Origin: Solimicrobium silvestre
GTDB lineage: Bacteria > Pseudomonadota > Gammaproteobacteria > Burkholderiales > Burkholderiaceae_D
Direction of reading: 5' to 3'
NCBI RefSeq assembly: GCF_002976435.1
Contig: NZ_PUGF01000001.1
Span: 62,001-126,000 of the forward strand
DNA length: 64,000 nucleotides
Position 1 is the stretch's first letter. Every line of letters begins with the position of its first letter. The notes under the pieces are model-generated. The model was given only the letters and a program-made list of their open reading frames with translations. It was not told the DNA's origin and did no database searches. The position numbers and the translations under genes were made by a program. Below are positions 17,576 to 25,189 of this stretch, piece after piece.

Positions 17576-19159
17576 ATGGAATGGAATAATAAAGGCGCAT
17601 TAGCGCTTGTTTTATCCAGTGGTATTCTTGCAGCCTGTGGCGGCGGATCATCACCGAGCAGCCAAAATACGAGTGCAACCGCTCACGAGGCAACCAGTCA
17701 TGCTGCGACTATAAAAGTGACTACACCAGGTTGCAGTCCCGCCTGGATTGATGGCAGCACTTACGCGGCAGGTGCGATCGTGAGTTACAGCGGTTCAAAC
17801 TATACGGCGTTAGTAGCCCAAACAGATTATTCAGGCGCAGGATGGAATCCAAGTGTGCTGAGTTTATGGTCATCGAATGGCGTGTGCGTGAGCGGAACAA
17901 CGCCTACGCCTACGCCTACTCCAACTCCAACTCCGACACCAACGCCTACACCAAACCCAACTCCTACCCCAACGCCAACAGGAACATGTGATTCTGCCTG
18001 GGTGGCAACTACCGCCTATAACTCGGGCAACCAAGTCAGTTATTCCGGTGTGAATTATCAGGCAAACTGGTGGACGCAAGGTAATACACCGTCCAGTAAT
18101 AGTGGTGCAGCTGGTAGCGGAATGCCGTGGACAGTCTTAGGTAGCTGTGGCGGAACTACGCCACCAACTCCACCAACGCCTCCAACGCCTCCAACACCGC
18201 CAACTCCACCGACACCGCCAACAAAACCACTTCCATCAGGTTTGATTCTAAGCCCGTATAAAGACGTCACAATTAATATGAACTGGAATACCAATGTAAT
18301 GGCAACAGCCGTTACAGGTGCAGCTCAACCGGTATTGAGTGTCATCCCTGCCAAATTACAAACGCTGACATTGGCTTTTGCGACAGGTGAATGCGGTGCA
18401 GAAACCTGGGGTGGCATTGCGGGCTCAGCGTTGGCATCTGCTAACGTCCAAGCAATGGTCGCTGCAGGAAAAACATATATTCTTTCCACAGGAGGAGCCG
18501 CAGGTTCTTTTACTTGCTCAACCGATGCCGGATTCGCTACTTTTATTAGCCGCTACAATAGTGCCAATTTAATCGGCATTGATTTTGATATTGAAGCGGG
18601 TCAATCACAGGCGGATATTAACAACCTGATTCAACGCGTCAAAGTTGCGCAGATTAGTTATCCAAAATTACGTTTTTCATTCACGATTGCCACCTTAGCT
18701 GCAGTGAACGGGCAAGATTTAGGATCTATGGGCATCACTGTGATGAACTCAATCAAAAGCGCTGGCTTGACTAATTACCTGATTAATTTGATGGTGATGG
18801 ATTACGGCTCAGCCTCAGCGACTAACTGCGTGCTAGGCTCAAACGGCCTGTGTGATATGGGCTTATCCGCCAATACGGCAGCAACAAACCTGAACGCTAA
18901 TTGGGGTGTGCCGTTCAAACAGATTGAACTCACTCCGATGATAGGTGGAAATGACGCGACCGATGAGGTATTTACGTTGGCAAATGCGGCCACAGTTTCT
19001 GCCTTCGCGTTACAAAACGGATTGGCTGGAGTTCATTTCTGGTCATTGGATCGTGATGTCGATTGCGCACCAGGCTATGCTTCCTCTGTGTGCAATAGTT
19101 ATGGTCAAGCAGGTGTTTTTGGCTTTACTAACGCATTCATCAATGCATTAGGTTTCTAA
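17576..19159 (+). CDS. Lipoprotein chitinase, two CBM5/12-like modules plus GH18 domain
   Basis: 527 residues. The N-terminus is a lipoprotein signal with lipobox LAAC (Cys 21) followed by GGGSS. Two chitin-binding modules of the CBM5/12 type follow (about 53-103 and 137-186; C-x-P/S-A-W, YSGSNYTA/YSGVNYQA, and a final W). They are separated by a (TP)n linker and followed by a (TPP)n linker. The GH18 catalytic domain (about 222-520) has IGIDFDIE at 333-340 with the acid Glu 340; the first Asp of the usual DxxDxDxE motif is Ile here. It should cleave beta-1,4-GlcNAc polymers at the cell surface. Monocistronic, with its own terminator and possible operator boxes upstream. Confidence 0.88.
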   Translation: MEWNNKGALALVLSSGILAACGGGSSPSSQNTSATAHEATSHAATIKVTTPGCSPAWIDGSTYAAGAIVSYSGSNYTALVAQTDYSGAGWNPSVLSLWSSNGVCVSGTTPTPTPTPTPTPTPTPTPNPTPTPTPTGTCDSAWVATTAYNSGNQVSYSGVNYQANWWTQGNTPSSNSGAAGSGMPWTVLGSCGGTTPPTPPTPPTPPTPPTPPTPPTKPLPSGLILSPYKDVTINMNWNTNVMATAVTGAAQPVLSVIPAKLQTLTLAFATGECGAETWGGIAGSALASANVQAMVAAGKTYILSTGGAAGSFTCSTDAGFATFISRYNSANLIGIDFDIEAGQSQADINNLIQRVKVAQISYPKLRFSFTIATLAAVNGQDLGSMGITVMNSIKSAGLTNYLINLMVMDYGSASATNCVLGSNGLCDMGLSANTAATNLNANWGVPFKQIELTPMIGGNDATDEVFTLANAATVSAFALQNGLAGVHFWSLDRDVDCAPGYASSVCNSYGQAGVFGFTNAFINALGF

Positions 19160-19211
19160 TACGAAGATGATTTCATACCGGCTCAGTCCTGCGTCGGCAT
19201 GAAGTAAGACT

Positions 19212-19243
19212 AAAAAAGCCGAACCACGTGTTCGGCTTTTTTT
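19212..19243. terminator. Bidirectional terminator between chitinase and flavoprotein genes
   Basis: AAAAAGCCGAAC, loop CACG, then a complementary TGTTCGGCTTTTTTT. A-run on one side and T-run on the other, so it can serve the two convergent genes. Confidence 0.9.
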
Positions 19244-19294
19244 CGTGGAGTTTTAACACTGATTATTGTTAGAACAAATTAGAAACAGTGATTC

Positions 19295-21118
19295 TTAACT
19301 TTGCGCCACCAAGCGCGTAAAACCATCTGAACTCCATTCTTCGCTGCCCACGCCGTGATGCACAAAAAATAGCCCGTCAGGATCGTACTTTTTCTTGACG
19401 GCTTGTAGTCTGGAATAATTTTCACCCCAAAAAGCCTGCTGCCAATCGGGATTAAAGTAATTACTTTCCGAAACGTAGGAACCGGCATTCGGCACAATAT
19501 TGCGCAGTGCTTGTGCCGCCAAGTCGACTTGATGAGCACTTTTACTGGCAGCATCCACGTCAATGTTTGAGGTGGCTAAACCGGGATAAGCTGGCCTTTC
19601 TCCACCGGCAATAATAACCAGCGCAAAGGACGAGCAAACAGTGGGATTGGTTGCCGTGTTTGTCGCGGCGAATATCTTTTCCGGCAACGCGCCAGCCAGC
19701 CCTTTATTGAAATGCAGTTCGATTTTTTTATGACGACTACCTTGAAATAAAGCATCCTCGAATTGTTTACGCTGCTCAGATTTAAGTAATGCCGCTGGCA
19801 GCCAGATCGAATCCGCTCCATGCAAAAAAGCCCCAACCTGACCTTGATCACCCTCCCACCAGCCATGATGCTTAGGCGCGCCTTCACGCTTATCGGGAAT
19901 CATCGAATCATTACCGTCAACTTTCCACCAATTACGCGCATGAGACTCGCCGGCACCAAGCTCACTGATAATCGTAAAGTCGTTCGGTGAGGCATGAACC
20001 CAGTCGTAGAATTCACGCCAGATTTGCTTTGCCTGCTGCCCATTCAAGCCCTGGCAGATCATTGAAATCGCAAGGACATTATCCGGCGCGAAGGAGACCT
20101 GCTCACCCCAATGTGGATTAAAAAGTTGGCTAGCATAAAAATCAACAAAGTGCGTTATCAAGCGCTGGAATGCGGTATCCGAATTGGCCTTAATCTTGCC
20201 CCATGCTGCGCCAAAATACTCAGGCAACTCAAACGTGCGCAGCGTGACTTTGGTCACAACACCCCAACTGCCGCCACCGCCACCTTTAATCGCCCAAAAT
20301 AGTTCAGGGTTAGTTTGTGCATTCAACACGCGCAGCACGCCATCGGCAGTCACTATTTCAGCTTCCAATAAATGCGATGAAGCGCTACCAAAGCCTTTTG
20401 AAAAGCTGCCAAACCCGCCGCTTTGGATTAACCCGGCCACGCCGACATCGGCACAACCGCCGCCTTGTACATAACGCCCAGCCTCGGTGGTTACCGCGTT
20501 ATACAGATCAATCCAAACAGCACCTGCTTCAGAAGTTACCGCACTCACCGGGGCTATTATTCCTTCGCAGCCAGCTGGAACAAAGTGTTCATGCAGCGTT
20601 ACCTTGTTCATTGCCCGCGTCCAGATCAGTAAAGAATCTGCCGCGTTCGATGCGCCTTGGTAGCTGTGCCCAGCACCCTTGACGACTAAGCGCAGCTTAT
20701 TTTCACGCGCAAAATTCACTCCCGCCACCACGTCAGCGCTAGTTTGCGCCTTGATCGCATAGGCGCTAGGTTCGGGCCGCCAGGCATTTAACCAGCCGGA
20801 AACCTGGGTGCCACCAGCCTGGTCACCGATATAGAAGGGATTACGGATATTTTTTTTAACATCCAGACAAGCTGCACTATTCTGATCCAACACACAAGAC
20901 GCAAACAGCGCATCTACCTTACTCAAATTGCCATGCACTTTCTGATTTAATTCAGCCCAGAGTTCTTTTGCAGGCCAAGAAGCATCGCTTGGCCGGGAGC
21001 GCCGCCATAGTGTTGCGGTGGAATTAATTGCCGCCACTGCGCGAGTGATCAAGCCGCCATTCAGCAAGGTTGCCAATGACATAGCTCCGGTCCAATTTAA
21101 AAAATGTCTTCTGTTCAT
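19295..21118 (-). CDS. Tat-exported FAD-linked oxidoreductase, BBE/GlcD type
   Basis: 607 residues from ATG 21118. The N-terminus MNRRHFLNWTGAMSLATLL is a twin-arginine signal, implying export of a folded cofactor protein. The FAD-binding type 4 domain has VVKGAGHSYQG and QGGGCADVGVAGLIQSGGFG. The His of the first and Cys of the second are at the places where BBE-type enzymes attach FAD covalently, so bicovalent flavinylation is plausible (inference). GGGGGSWGVV follows. The C-terminal BBE segment is NYSRLQAVKKKYDPDGLF. The substrate is unknown; relatives oxidise sugars or alkaloid-like compounds. A GTG start at 21130 in frame is possible, but a GTGGA before the ATG favours 21118. Divergent from the LytTR gene. 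Confidence 0.85.
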   Translation of the reverse strand: MNRRHFLNWTGAMSLATLLNGGLITRAVAAINSTATLWRRSRPSDASWPAKELWAELNQKVHGNLSKVDALFASCVLDQNSAACLDVKKNIRNPFYIGDQAGGTQVSGWLNAWRPEPSAYAIKAQTSADVVAGVNFARENKLRLVVKGAGHSYQGASNAADSLLIWTRAMNKVTLHEHFVPAGCEGIIAPVSAVTSEAGAVWIDLYNAVTTEAGRYVQGGGCADVGVAGLIQSGGFGSFSKGFGSASSHLLEAEIVTADGVLRVLNAQTNPELFWAIKGGGGGSWGVVTKVTLRTFELPEYFGAAWGKIKANSDTAFQRLITHFVDFYASQLFNPHWGEQVSFAPDNVLAISMICQGLNGQQAKQIWREFYDWVHASPNDFTIISELGAGESHARNWWKVDGNDSMIPDKREGAPKHHGWWEGDQGQVGAFLHGADSIWLPAALLKSEQRKQFEDALFQGSRHKKIELHFNKGLAGALPEKIFAATNTATNPTVCSSFALVIIAGGERPAYPGLATSNIDVDAASKSAHQVDLAAQALRNIVPNAGSYVSESNYFNPDWQQAFWGENYSRLQAVKKKYDPDGLFFVHHGVGSEEWSSDGFTRLVAQS

Positions 21119-21220
21119 TTGGAATTCCACATGGTTAAGATGGCCCCCAGTTTAATTTGAATATTTCCCCCATATTTACTTATGTGACGGTTAGTAGACA
21201 ATCTGGGATAAGCGGTGGAT

Positions 21221-21226
21221 TATAAT
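21221..21226 (+). promoter_or_regulatory. Possible -10 element for the LytTR gene
   Basis: A perfect TATAAT hexamer lies at 21221-21226, with a weak TAGACA about 20 bp upstream. If used, transcription would start near 21233, downstream of the GTG at 21215. That supports ATG 21272 as the real LytTR start. Confidence 0.4.
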
Positions 21227-21271
21227 GACGAACTTTTGATCCCAACATCAATTAAACCCAAACAGGATTCC

Positions 21272-22144
21272 ATGTCCAGCCATCAAACAGATCTGCTCAC
21301 TCGCTACCAAAAAGTGCGTCGCTACGTTGAACCTGGCATCTGGATTATTTTTTGGTGTGTTCAAGCACTCACTCTCAGCCGCATCAGCTGGCTTGATCAA
21401 CTTCGTCAGGGTAAAGATCTGGAATGGTGGAAACCAGCCGTGTGGGAATCGAGCAGTTGCCTGGTTTTATTACTATTAATACCCGCCGTGCTTAGTTTCG
21501 AACGCAAATTGCCCTTACGCTGGGGACTGATGCGACGTAATTTACGTTGGCATTTTATTGCCAGCCTGGCGTTCTGTCTGGTGCATGTAAGTGCGATGGT
21601 GGCGATACGCAAGCTTGCTTATTTCAGTCAGCATCAAACTTATGACTTCGGAAACTGGCAGCATGAATTGGCGTATGAATACCTGAAAGACTTTCAAACT
21701 TATTTCGCAATCATTATTGGCGTCAGCTTTTATCGCCTGATTTTATTGCGCTGGCAAGGTGAGGCCAGCTTGCTACAAGAACCCGATACAGGGCCGTCCG
21801 TCGAACCACTTGAGCGACCAGAACGGTTTTTGGTGCGCAGTCTCGGCAAGGAGTTTTTACTACCGGCTGCGGAAATTGAATGGATACAGGCGTGGGGAAA
21901 TTACGTCAATCTGCGCGTCCGGGGACATGATTATCCGCTGCGCTCGACGATGGCGGCGATCGAACAGCGTATCGACCCGAAACGTTTTGTGCGCGTGCAT
22001 CGCAGCTATATCGCCAATCTCAACTTTATTACCGAGATCGAGCCATTAGATAGTGGCGATGCACGTGCCAAATTGCGTGATGGACAGCAGATTCCGGTTA
22101 GCCGCAGGTATCGTGATGAATTGCGTAAGCTGGCGGCGCTTTAG
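21272..22144 (+). CDS. Membrane-bound LytTR-domain DNA-binding regulator
   Basis: 290 residues from ATG 21272 (AGGA four bases upstream). The N-terminal half has about four transmembrane helices (for example IWIIFWCVQALTL, SSCLVLLLLIPAVL, WHFIASLAFCLVHV and a segment around FAIIIGVSFYRLIL). The C-terminal LytTR domain runs from about residue 186: FLVRSLGKEFLLPAAEIEWI, then WGNYVNLRV, RSTMAAIEQR, FVRVHRSYIANL and a final PVSRRYRDEL. LytTR domains bind DNA direct repeats. The fused membrane part suggests direct sensing of an envelope or quorum-type signal without a separate kinase. A GTG at 21215 would add 19 residues. It is divergent from the flavoprotein gene, which may be a target. Confidence 0.85.
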   Translation: MSSHQTDLLTRYQKVRRYVEPGIWIIFWCVQALTLSRISWLDQLRQGKDLEWWKPAVWESSSCLVLLLLIPAVLSFERKLPLRWGLMRRNLRWHFIASLAFCLVHVSAMVAIRKLAYFSQHQTYDFGNWQHELAYEYLKDFQTYFAIIIGVSFYRLILLRWQGEASLLQEPDTGPSVEPLERPERFLVRSLGKEFLLPAAEIEWIQAWGNYVNLRVRGHDYPLRSTMAAIEQRIDPKRFVRVHRSYIANLNFITEIEPLDSGDARAKLRDGQQIPVSRRYRDELRKLAAL

Positions 22145-22185
22145 ATTGATTTTTTCCTACTTTTCACCATTTTAATCACCTAACT

Positions 22186-22638
22186 ATGCCTACCAACACA
22201 TTGACATTCCGCCGCGCCACACCCGATGATATCAGCAGCATGTCGCACATCCGCCTGGCAGTTAAAGAAAATATACTTTCTAACCCCCGCATCATTACCC
22301 CACAGATGTATTTAGATTACTTGGACAAACTAGGTCGCGGCTGGGTCTGCGAAAACGCCGGGCACATCGTTGGCTTTTCTTACGCAGCACATGAAGACAG
22401 CAGCATCTGGGCCCTATTCGTTTTACCGGAACAAGAGGGACTAGGCATAGGTAAGCAATTACTCAACTTGGCTACTGATTATTTATTTGGCTTAGGTAAC
22501 GATCAAATCAAGCTTGGCACTACTCCCAATACCCGCGCAGACCGGTTTTATGCCGCCAGCGGCTGGGAACGCGGTGAGATGAAAAATGCAAAGGAAGTTG
22601 CTTATGTTTTGCACAAACCAGAAAATTATCCAATTTGA
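22186..22638 (+). CDS. GNAT family N-acetyltransferase
   Basis: 150 residues with the GNAT fold: TFRRATPDDISSMSHIRL at the start (beta1-alpha1), GHIVGFSYAAHEDSSIWALFVLPEQ as beta3-beta4, the acetyl-CoA pyrophosphate loop QEGLGIGKQLL (about 85-95), and the C-terminal NTRADRFYAASGWERGE motif. The acceptor substrate is unknown. 41 bp after the LytTR gene and 33 bp before the Hsp70-like gene on the same strand. Confidence 0.88.
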   Translation: MPTNTLTFRRATPDDISSMSHIRLAVKENILSNPRIITPQMYLDYLDKLGRGWVCENAGHIVGFSYAAHEDSSIWALFVLPEQEGLGIGKQLLNLATDYLFGLGNDQIKLGTTPNTRADRFYAASGWERGEMKNAKEVAYVLHKPENYPI

Positions 22639-22671
22639 GATAGAATAGCGCCCCTGTTTTGAAAGGTTATG

Positions 22672-23925
22672 ATGGTTAGCGCTTGCGGATTAGATTTTGG
22701 AACGTCGAACTCGACGGTAGGATGGTGTCAACACGGTAAGGCGACTTTGCTGGCGCTAGAAGAGGGGAAACTGACTCTGCCTTCAGTCGTATTCTTTAAT
22801 GTAGAAGACGACTCCGTCAGCTTCGGGCGTGCAGCGCTGGCCGAATATCTGGCTGGCTACGAAGGCCGCATGATGCGCTCGCTAAAAAGCCTGCTGGGCT
22901 CAAACCTGATTGATGGACAAACCGAAGTCGGCGGAAAAATTATCACCTTCCGACTGTTACTGGCTCAATTTATCAAGGAGCTAAAGCGACGCGCAGAACT
23001 CGCTGCTGGTCACCAGTTTTCTAACGTCGTGATGGGTCGCCCGGTTTATTTTGTGGATGGCAATGCCGACGCTGATCGTTTGGCCGAGAAAACCTTATCG
23101 GAAATCGCCAGCGCCGCTGGATTTAAAAATGTGGTGTTTCAATATGAACCGATTGCCGCGGCATTTGATTACGAAGCGACCATCCAAAAAGAAGAGTTGG
23201 TATTAATCGTCGATATCGGCGGTGGTACATCAGATTTTTCCTTAGTACGCTTATCACCAGATCGCGCCGCAAAAAATGATCGACGCGATGATATTTTAGC
23301 CACCGGCGGTGTGCATATCGGCGGTACCGATTTTGATAAATACTTCAGCCTGTCTTCCGTTATGCCCCTGTTTGGCTTAGGCACGCAATTACGCAACAAC
23401 ACCGAAGTACCATCCAGCTATTACTTCAATTTAGCCACCTGGCACACCATCAATCTGGCCTACACCAAAAAAGTGCAGGCACAACTTGCCGACGTAGCGC
23501 AGCATGCCAAAGAGCCGGAAAAACTCGGCCGCTTACTGAATTTAGTTGAGCAACGCGCCGGACATTGGCTGGCACTCAAAGTGGAAGAAGCAAAAATTGC
23601 CTTGTCTGACGCAGAGTCGGTTGAACTAGCACTGGATCGTCTATCGCCTCAGCAAAATTTATCACTAAACAGACAACAATTTGATGATTCGATAGCCCAT
23701 CTGATCAGTAAAATTGAAACGACTGTAACTGGCATGTTGAATGACGCCGGCGTTTCAGCCGACGCGGTAGATACGGTATTTTTCACCGGCGGCTCCAGCG
23801 GCGTGCATTTATTACGCGAAAAAATAGCGGCGATGGTGCCGTCCGCAAGACGTGTAGAAGGTGATTTATTCGGCAGTATCGGTTCGGGCTTGGCTATCGA
23901 TGCGGCCAGATTATTTGGACATTAA
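22672..23925 (+). CDS. Hsp70-family protein, YegD-like
   Basis: About 417 residues; only the ATPase half of an Hsp70. Actin/Hsp70 nucleotide motifs are present: GLDFGTSNSTVGW at the start, VVMGRPVYF, FEPIAAAFDYEA-like YEPIAAAFDYEA, VDIGGGTSDFSLVRL and FFTGGSSGVHLL. There is no C-terminal substrate-binding domain, typical for YegD. Its partner is unknown. Two tandem ATGs exist; AAAGG at 22662-22666 is five bases from the second (22672), which I chose. It overlaps the stop codon of the convergent DNA glycosylase gene by 4 bp. Confidence 0.88.
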   Translation: MVSACGLDFGTSNSTVGWCQHGKATLLALEEGKLTLPSVVFFNVEDDSVSFGRAALAEYLAGYEGRMMRSLKSLLGSNLIDGQTEVGGKIITFRLLLAQFIKELKRRAELAAGHQFSNVVMGRPVYFVDGNADADRLAEKTLSEIASAAGFKNVVFQYEPIAAAFDYEATIQKEELVLIVDIGGGTSDFSLVRLSPDRAAKNDRRDDILATGGVHIGGTDFDKYFSLSSVMPLFGLGTQLRNNTEVPSSYYFNLATWHTINLAYTKKVQAQLADVAQHAKEPEKLGRLLNLVEQRAGHWLALKVEEAKIALSDAESVELALDRLSPQQNLSLNRQQFDDSIAHLISKIETTVTGMLNDAGVSADAVDTVFFTGGSSGVHLLREKIAAMVPSARRVEGDLFGSIGSGLAIDAARLFGH

Positions 23926-24413
23926 AGACAGTCCTGTAAACAACGCCACGCATCCAGCTTCTGAACATATGGAATCGTATATGCCGGACTGCTGGATGGC
24001 AGTTGAATAATGCGATAACACTCCGCTTGCCCCTGCAACGCTTTCAAACCCAGTCGCGCAGCGGTGCCGCCGTTAAAAGCGATACTGCTTAATTGTGGCA
24101 GCGTACTTAGCAAACCACGCAAATCGTTATTGGTCTGGTCGCGGATTTTGCTATCCAGACTACCGTCACGGTGCGCCTCGGCCACGACATCCCAAAGCCC
24201 AACCCCGTTTGCCAGCAAAGCTTCCAGTCGTTCCGGATACGCCAGCGCGACCAGATCCACCTTGACTACCTCCGACATCAACATCCAAAAACGATTTTGG
24301 CTATTGCCATAATACTGACTTTGCGCCAGCGATTTTTCACCTGGCAAACTGCCGAGTACCAATAAGCGAGTATGTTCGTTGACGATGGGGGCGAAGCTGC
24401 GTTTCTTGGGCAT
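23922..24413 (-). CDS. DNA-deoxyinosine glycosylase (uracil-DNA glycosylase superfamily)
   Basis: 163 residues from ATG 24413. Family motifs are LLVLGSLPGEKSL near the N-terminus, YYGNSQNRFWMLM, then GLWDVVAEAHRDGSLDS and LPSSSPAY near the C-terminus. This is the family that removes hypoxanthine (deaminated adenine) and in some members uracil from DNA, starting base-excision repair. An in-frame ATG at 24455 would add 14 residues; neither start has a strong ribosome-binding site, and relatives begin near KRSFAPI. The 3' end overlaps that of the Hsp70-like gene by 4 bp. Confidence 0.85.
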   Translation of the reverse strand: MPKKRSFAPIVNEHTRLLVLGSLPGEKSLAQSQYYGNSQNRFWMLMSEVVKVDLVALAYPERLEALLANGVGLWDVVAEAHRDGSLDSKIRDQTNNDLRGLLSTLPQLSSIAFNGGTAARLGLKALQGQAECYRIIQLPSSSPAYTIPYVQKLDAWRCLQDCL

Positions 24414-24511
24414 TGGGTGAGTATTCACGATTAAGACGGCTGGCGAAACACACATTTTAATCGCTTAATTCTGTAATTTTATAAACAAGTAAAAGAGATT
24501 TCATAGAAATA

Positions 24512-24527
24512 AAACCAAATTTGGTTT
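24512..24527. promoter_or_regulatory. Perfect 16-bp palindrome upstream of toxin-antitoxin operon
   Basis: AAACCAAATTTGGTTT is a perfect dyad, followed by TATATTTA, a plausible -10. It lies about 40 bp before the antitoxin. Phd/YefM-type antitoxins autoregulate by binding such palindromes, so this is the likely operator (inference). Confidence 0.6.
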
Positions 24528-24568
24528 ATATTTAGTCTTATCGTTAGCCATTTCCAGCAGGAGTTATG

Positions 24569-24841
24569 ATGAAATTTTCAGAACAGATCAAGCCGATTTC
24601 CTACCTAAAGTCACACGCGGCTGAGATTATCCGAGATTTTGATAACAACAAAAACCCGCTCATCATCACTCAGAATGGTGAAGCAAAAATGGTGGTTATG
24701 GACATACGCAGCTACGAACAGCAGCAAGAAACGATGGCCTTATTAAAAATTCTGGCGCTAGGCAACCAGCAGATAGAACAAGGTAAATTTCAAGATAGCG
24801 CATCTTTCTTCGCCGAAATGGAACAGGAAGATCAGCAATGA
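24569..24841 (+). CDS. Type II antitoxin, Phd/YefM family
   Basis: 90 residues. The N-terminal DNA-binding part has the Phd/YefM pattern: QIKPISYLKSHAAEIIRDF, NKNPLIITQNGEAKMVVMDIRSYEQ. The C-terminal part is an acidic helix (FFAEMEQEDQQ) that would wrap the toxin. Two tandem ATGs exist; AGGAG at 24559-24563 is five bases from the second (24569). Its stop overlaps the toxin start by 4 bp (ATGA), implying translational coupling and an operon. It should neutralise the downstream toxin and repress its own promoter at the palindrome 24512-24527. Confidence 0.9.
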   Translation: MKFSEQIKPISYLKSHAAEIIRDFDNNKNPLIITQNGEAKMVVMDIRSYEQQQETMALLKILALGNQQIEQGKFQDSASFFAEMEQEDQQ

Positions 24842-25167
24842 TCTATTCAGTAAATGTCCTTGGTGCTGCCAGACTTGACTACCGGGAAATAAGGAAATTG
24901 GTCAGGATGAAATTTGGCGAGAACACTTGGCTTGAAACGGAAACCCACTTCAAAAAAATGCTGAATCAAATCGGAGCTATGCCACATGCGGGAGCAATGC
25001 CAGATGAAATCGCCGAGCTGGGTCTAACGCATTACCGGCAAAGACTGGTAGGACAAACTCGAATCATCTATCAAATAACAGATCGGGCCGTCTATATTCA
25101 TCTCTTTGTCGATTCCAGCCGGGATTTTTCAACCATGCTGAATCAACGATTGATGCAGGCTAGGTAG
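24838..25167 (+). CDS. Type II toxin, RelE/ParE superfamily
   Basis: 109 residues. The RelE/ParE core is visible: VNVLGAARLDYREIRKLV at the start, then GAMPDEIAELGLTHYRQRLVGQTRIIYQI and VYIHLFVDSSRDFSTMLNQRL. The conserved R-Q-R-L-V/Y-x-I pattern and final helix fit RelE/ParE toxins, which are either ribosome-dependent mRNA nucleases or gyrase poisons; which one cannot be decided here. Overlaps the antitoxin by 4 bp. It converges on the microcin exporter gene with a 22-bp gap and no evident terminator. Confidence 0.88.
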   Translation: MIYSVNVLGAARLDYREIRKLVRMKFGENTWLETETHFKKMLNQIGAMPHAGAMPDEIAELGLTHYRQRLVGQTRIIYQITDRAVYIHLFVDSSRDFSTMLNQRLMQAR

Positions 25168-25189
25168 TCTGTCAAATTGAATTTGAACT

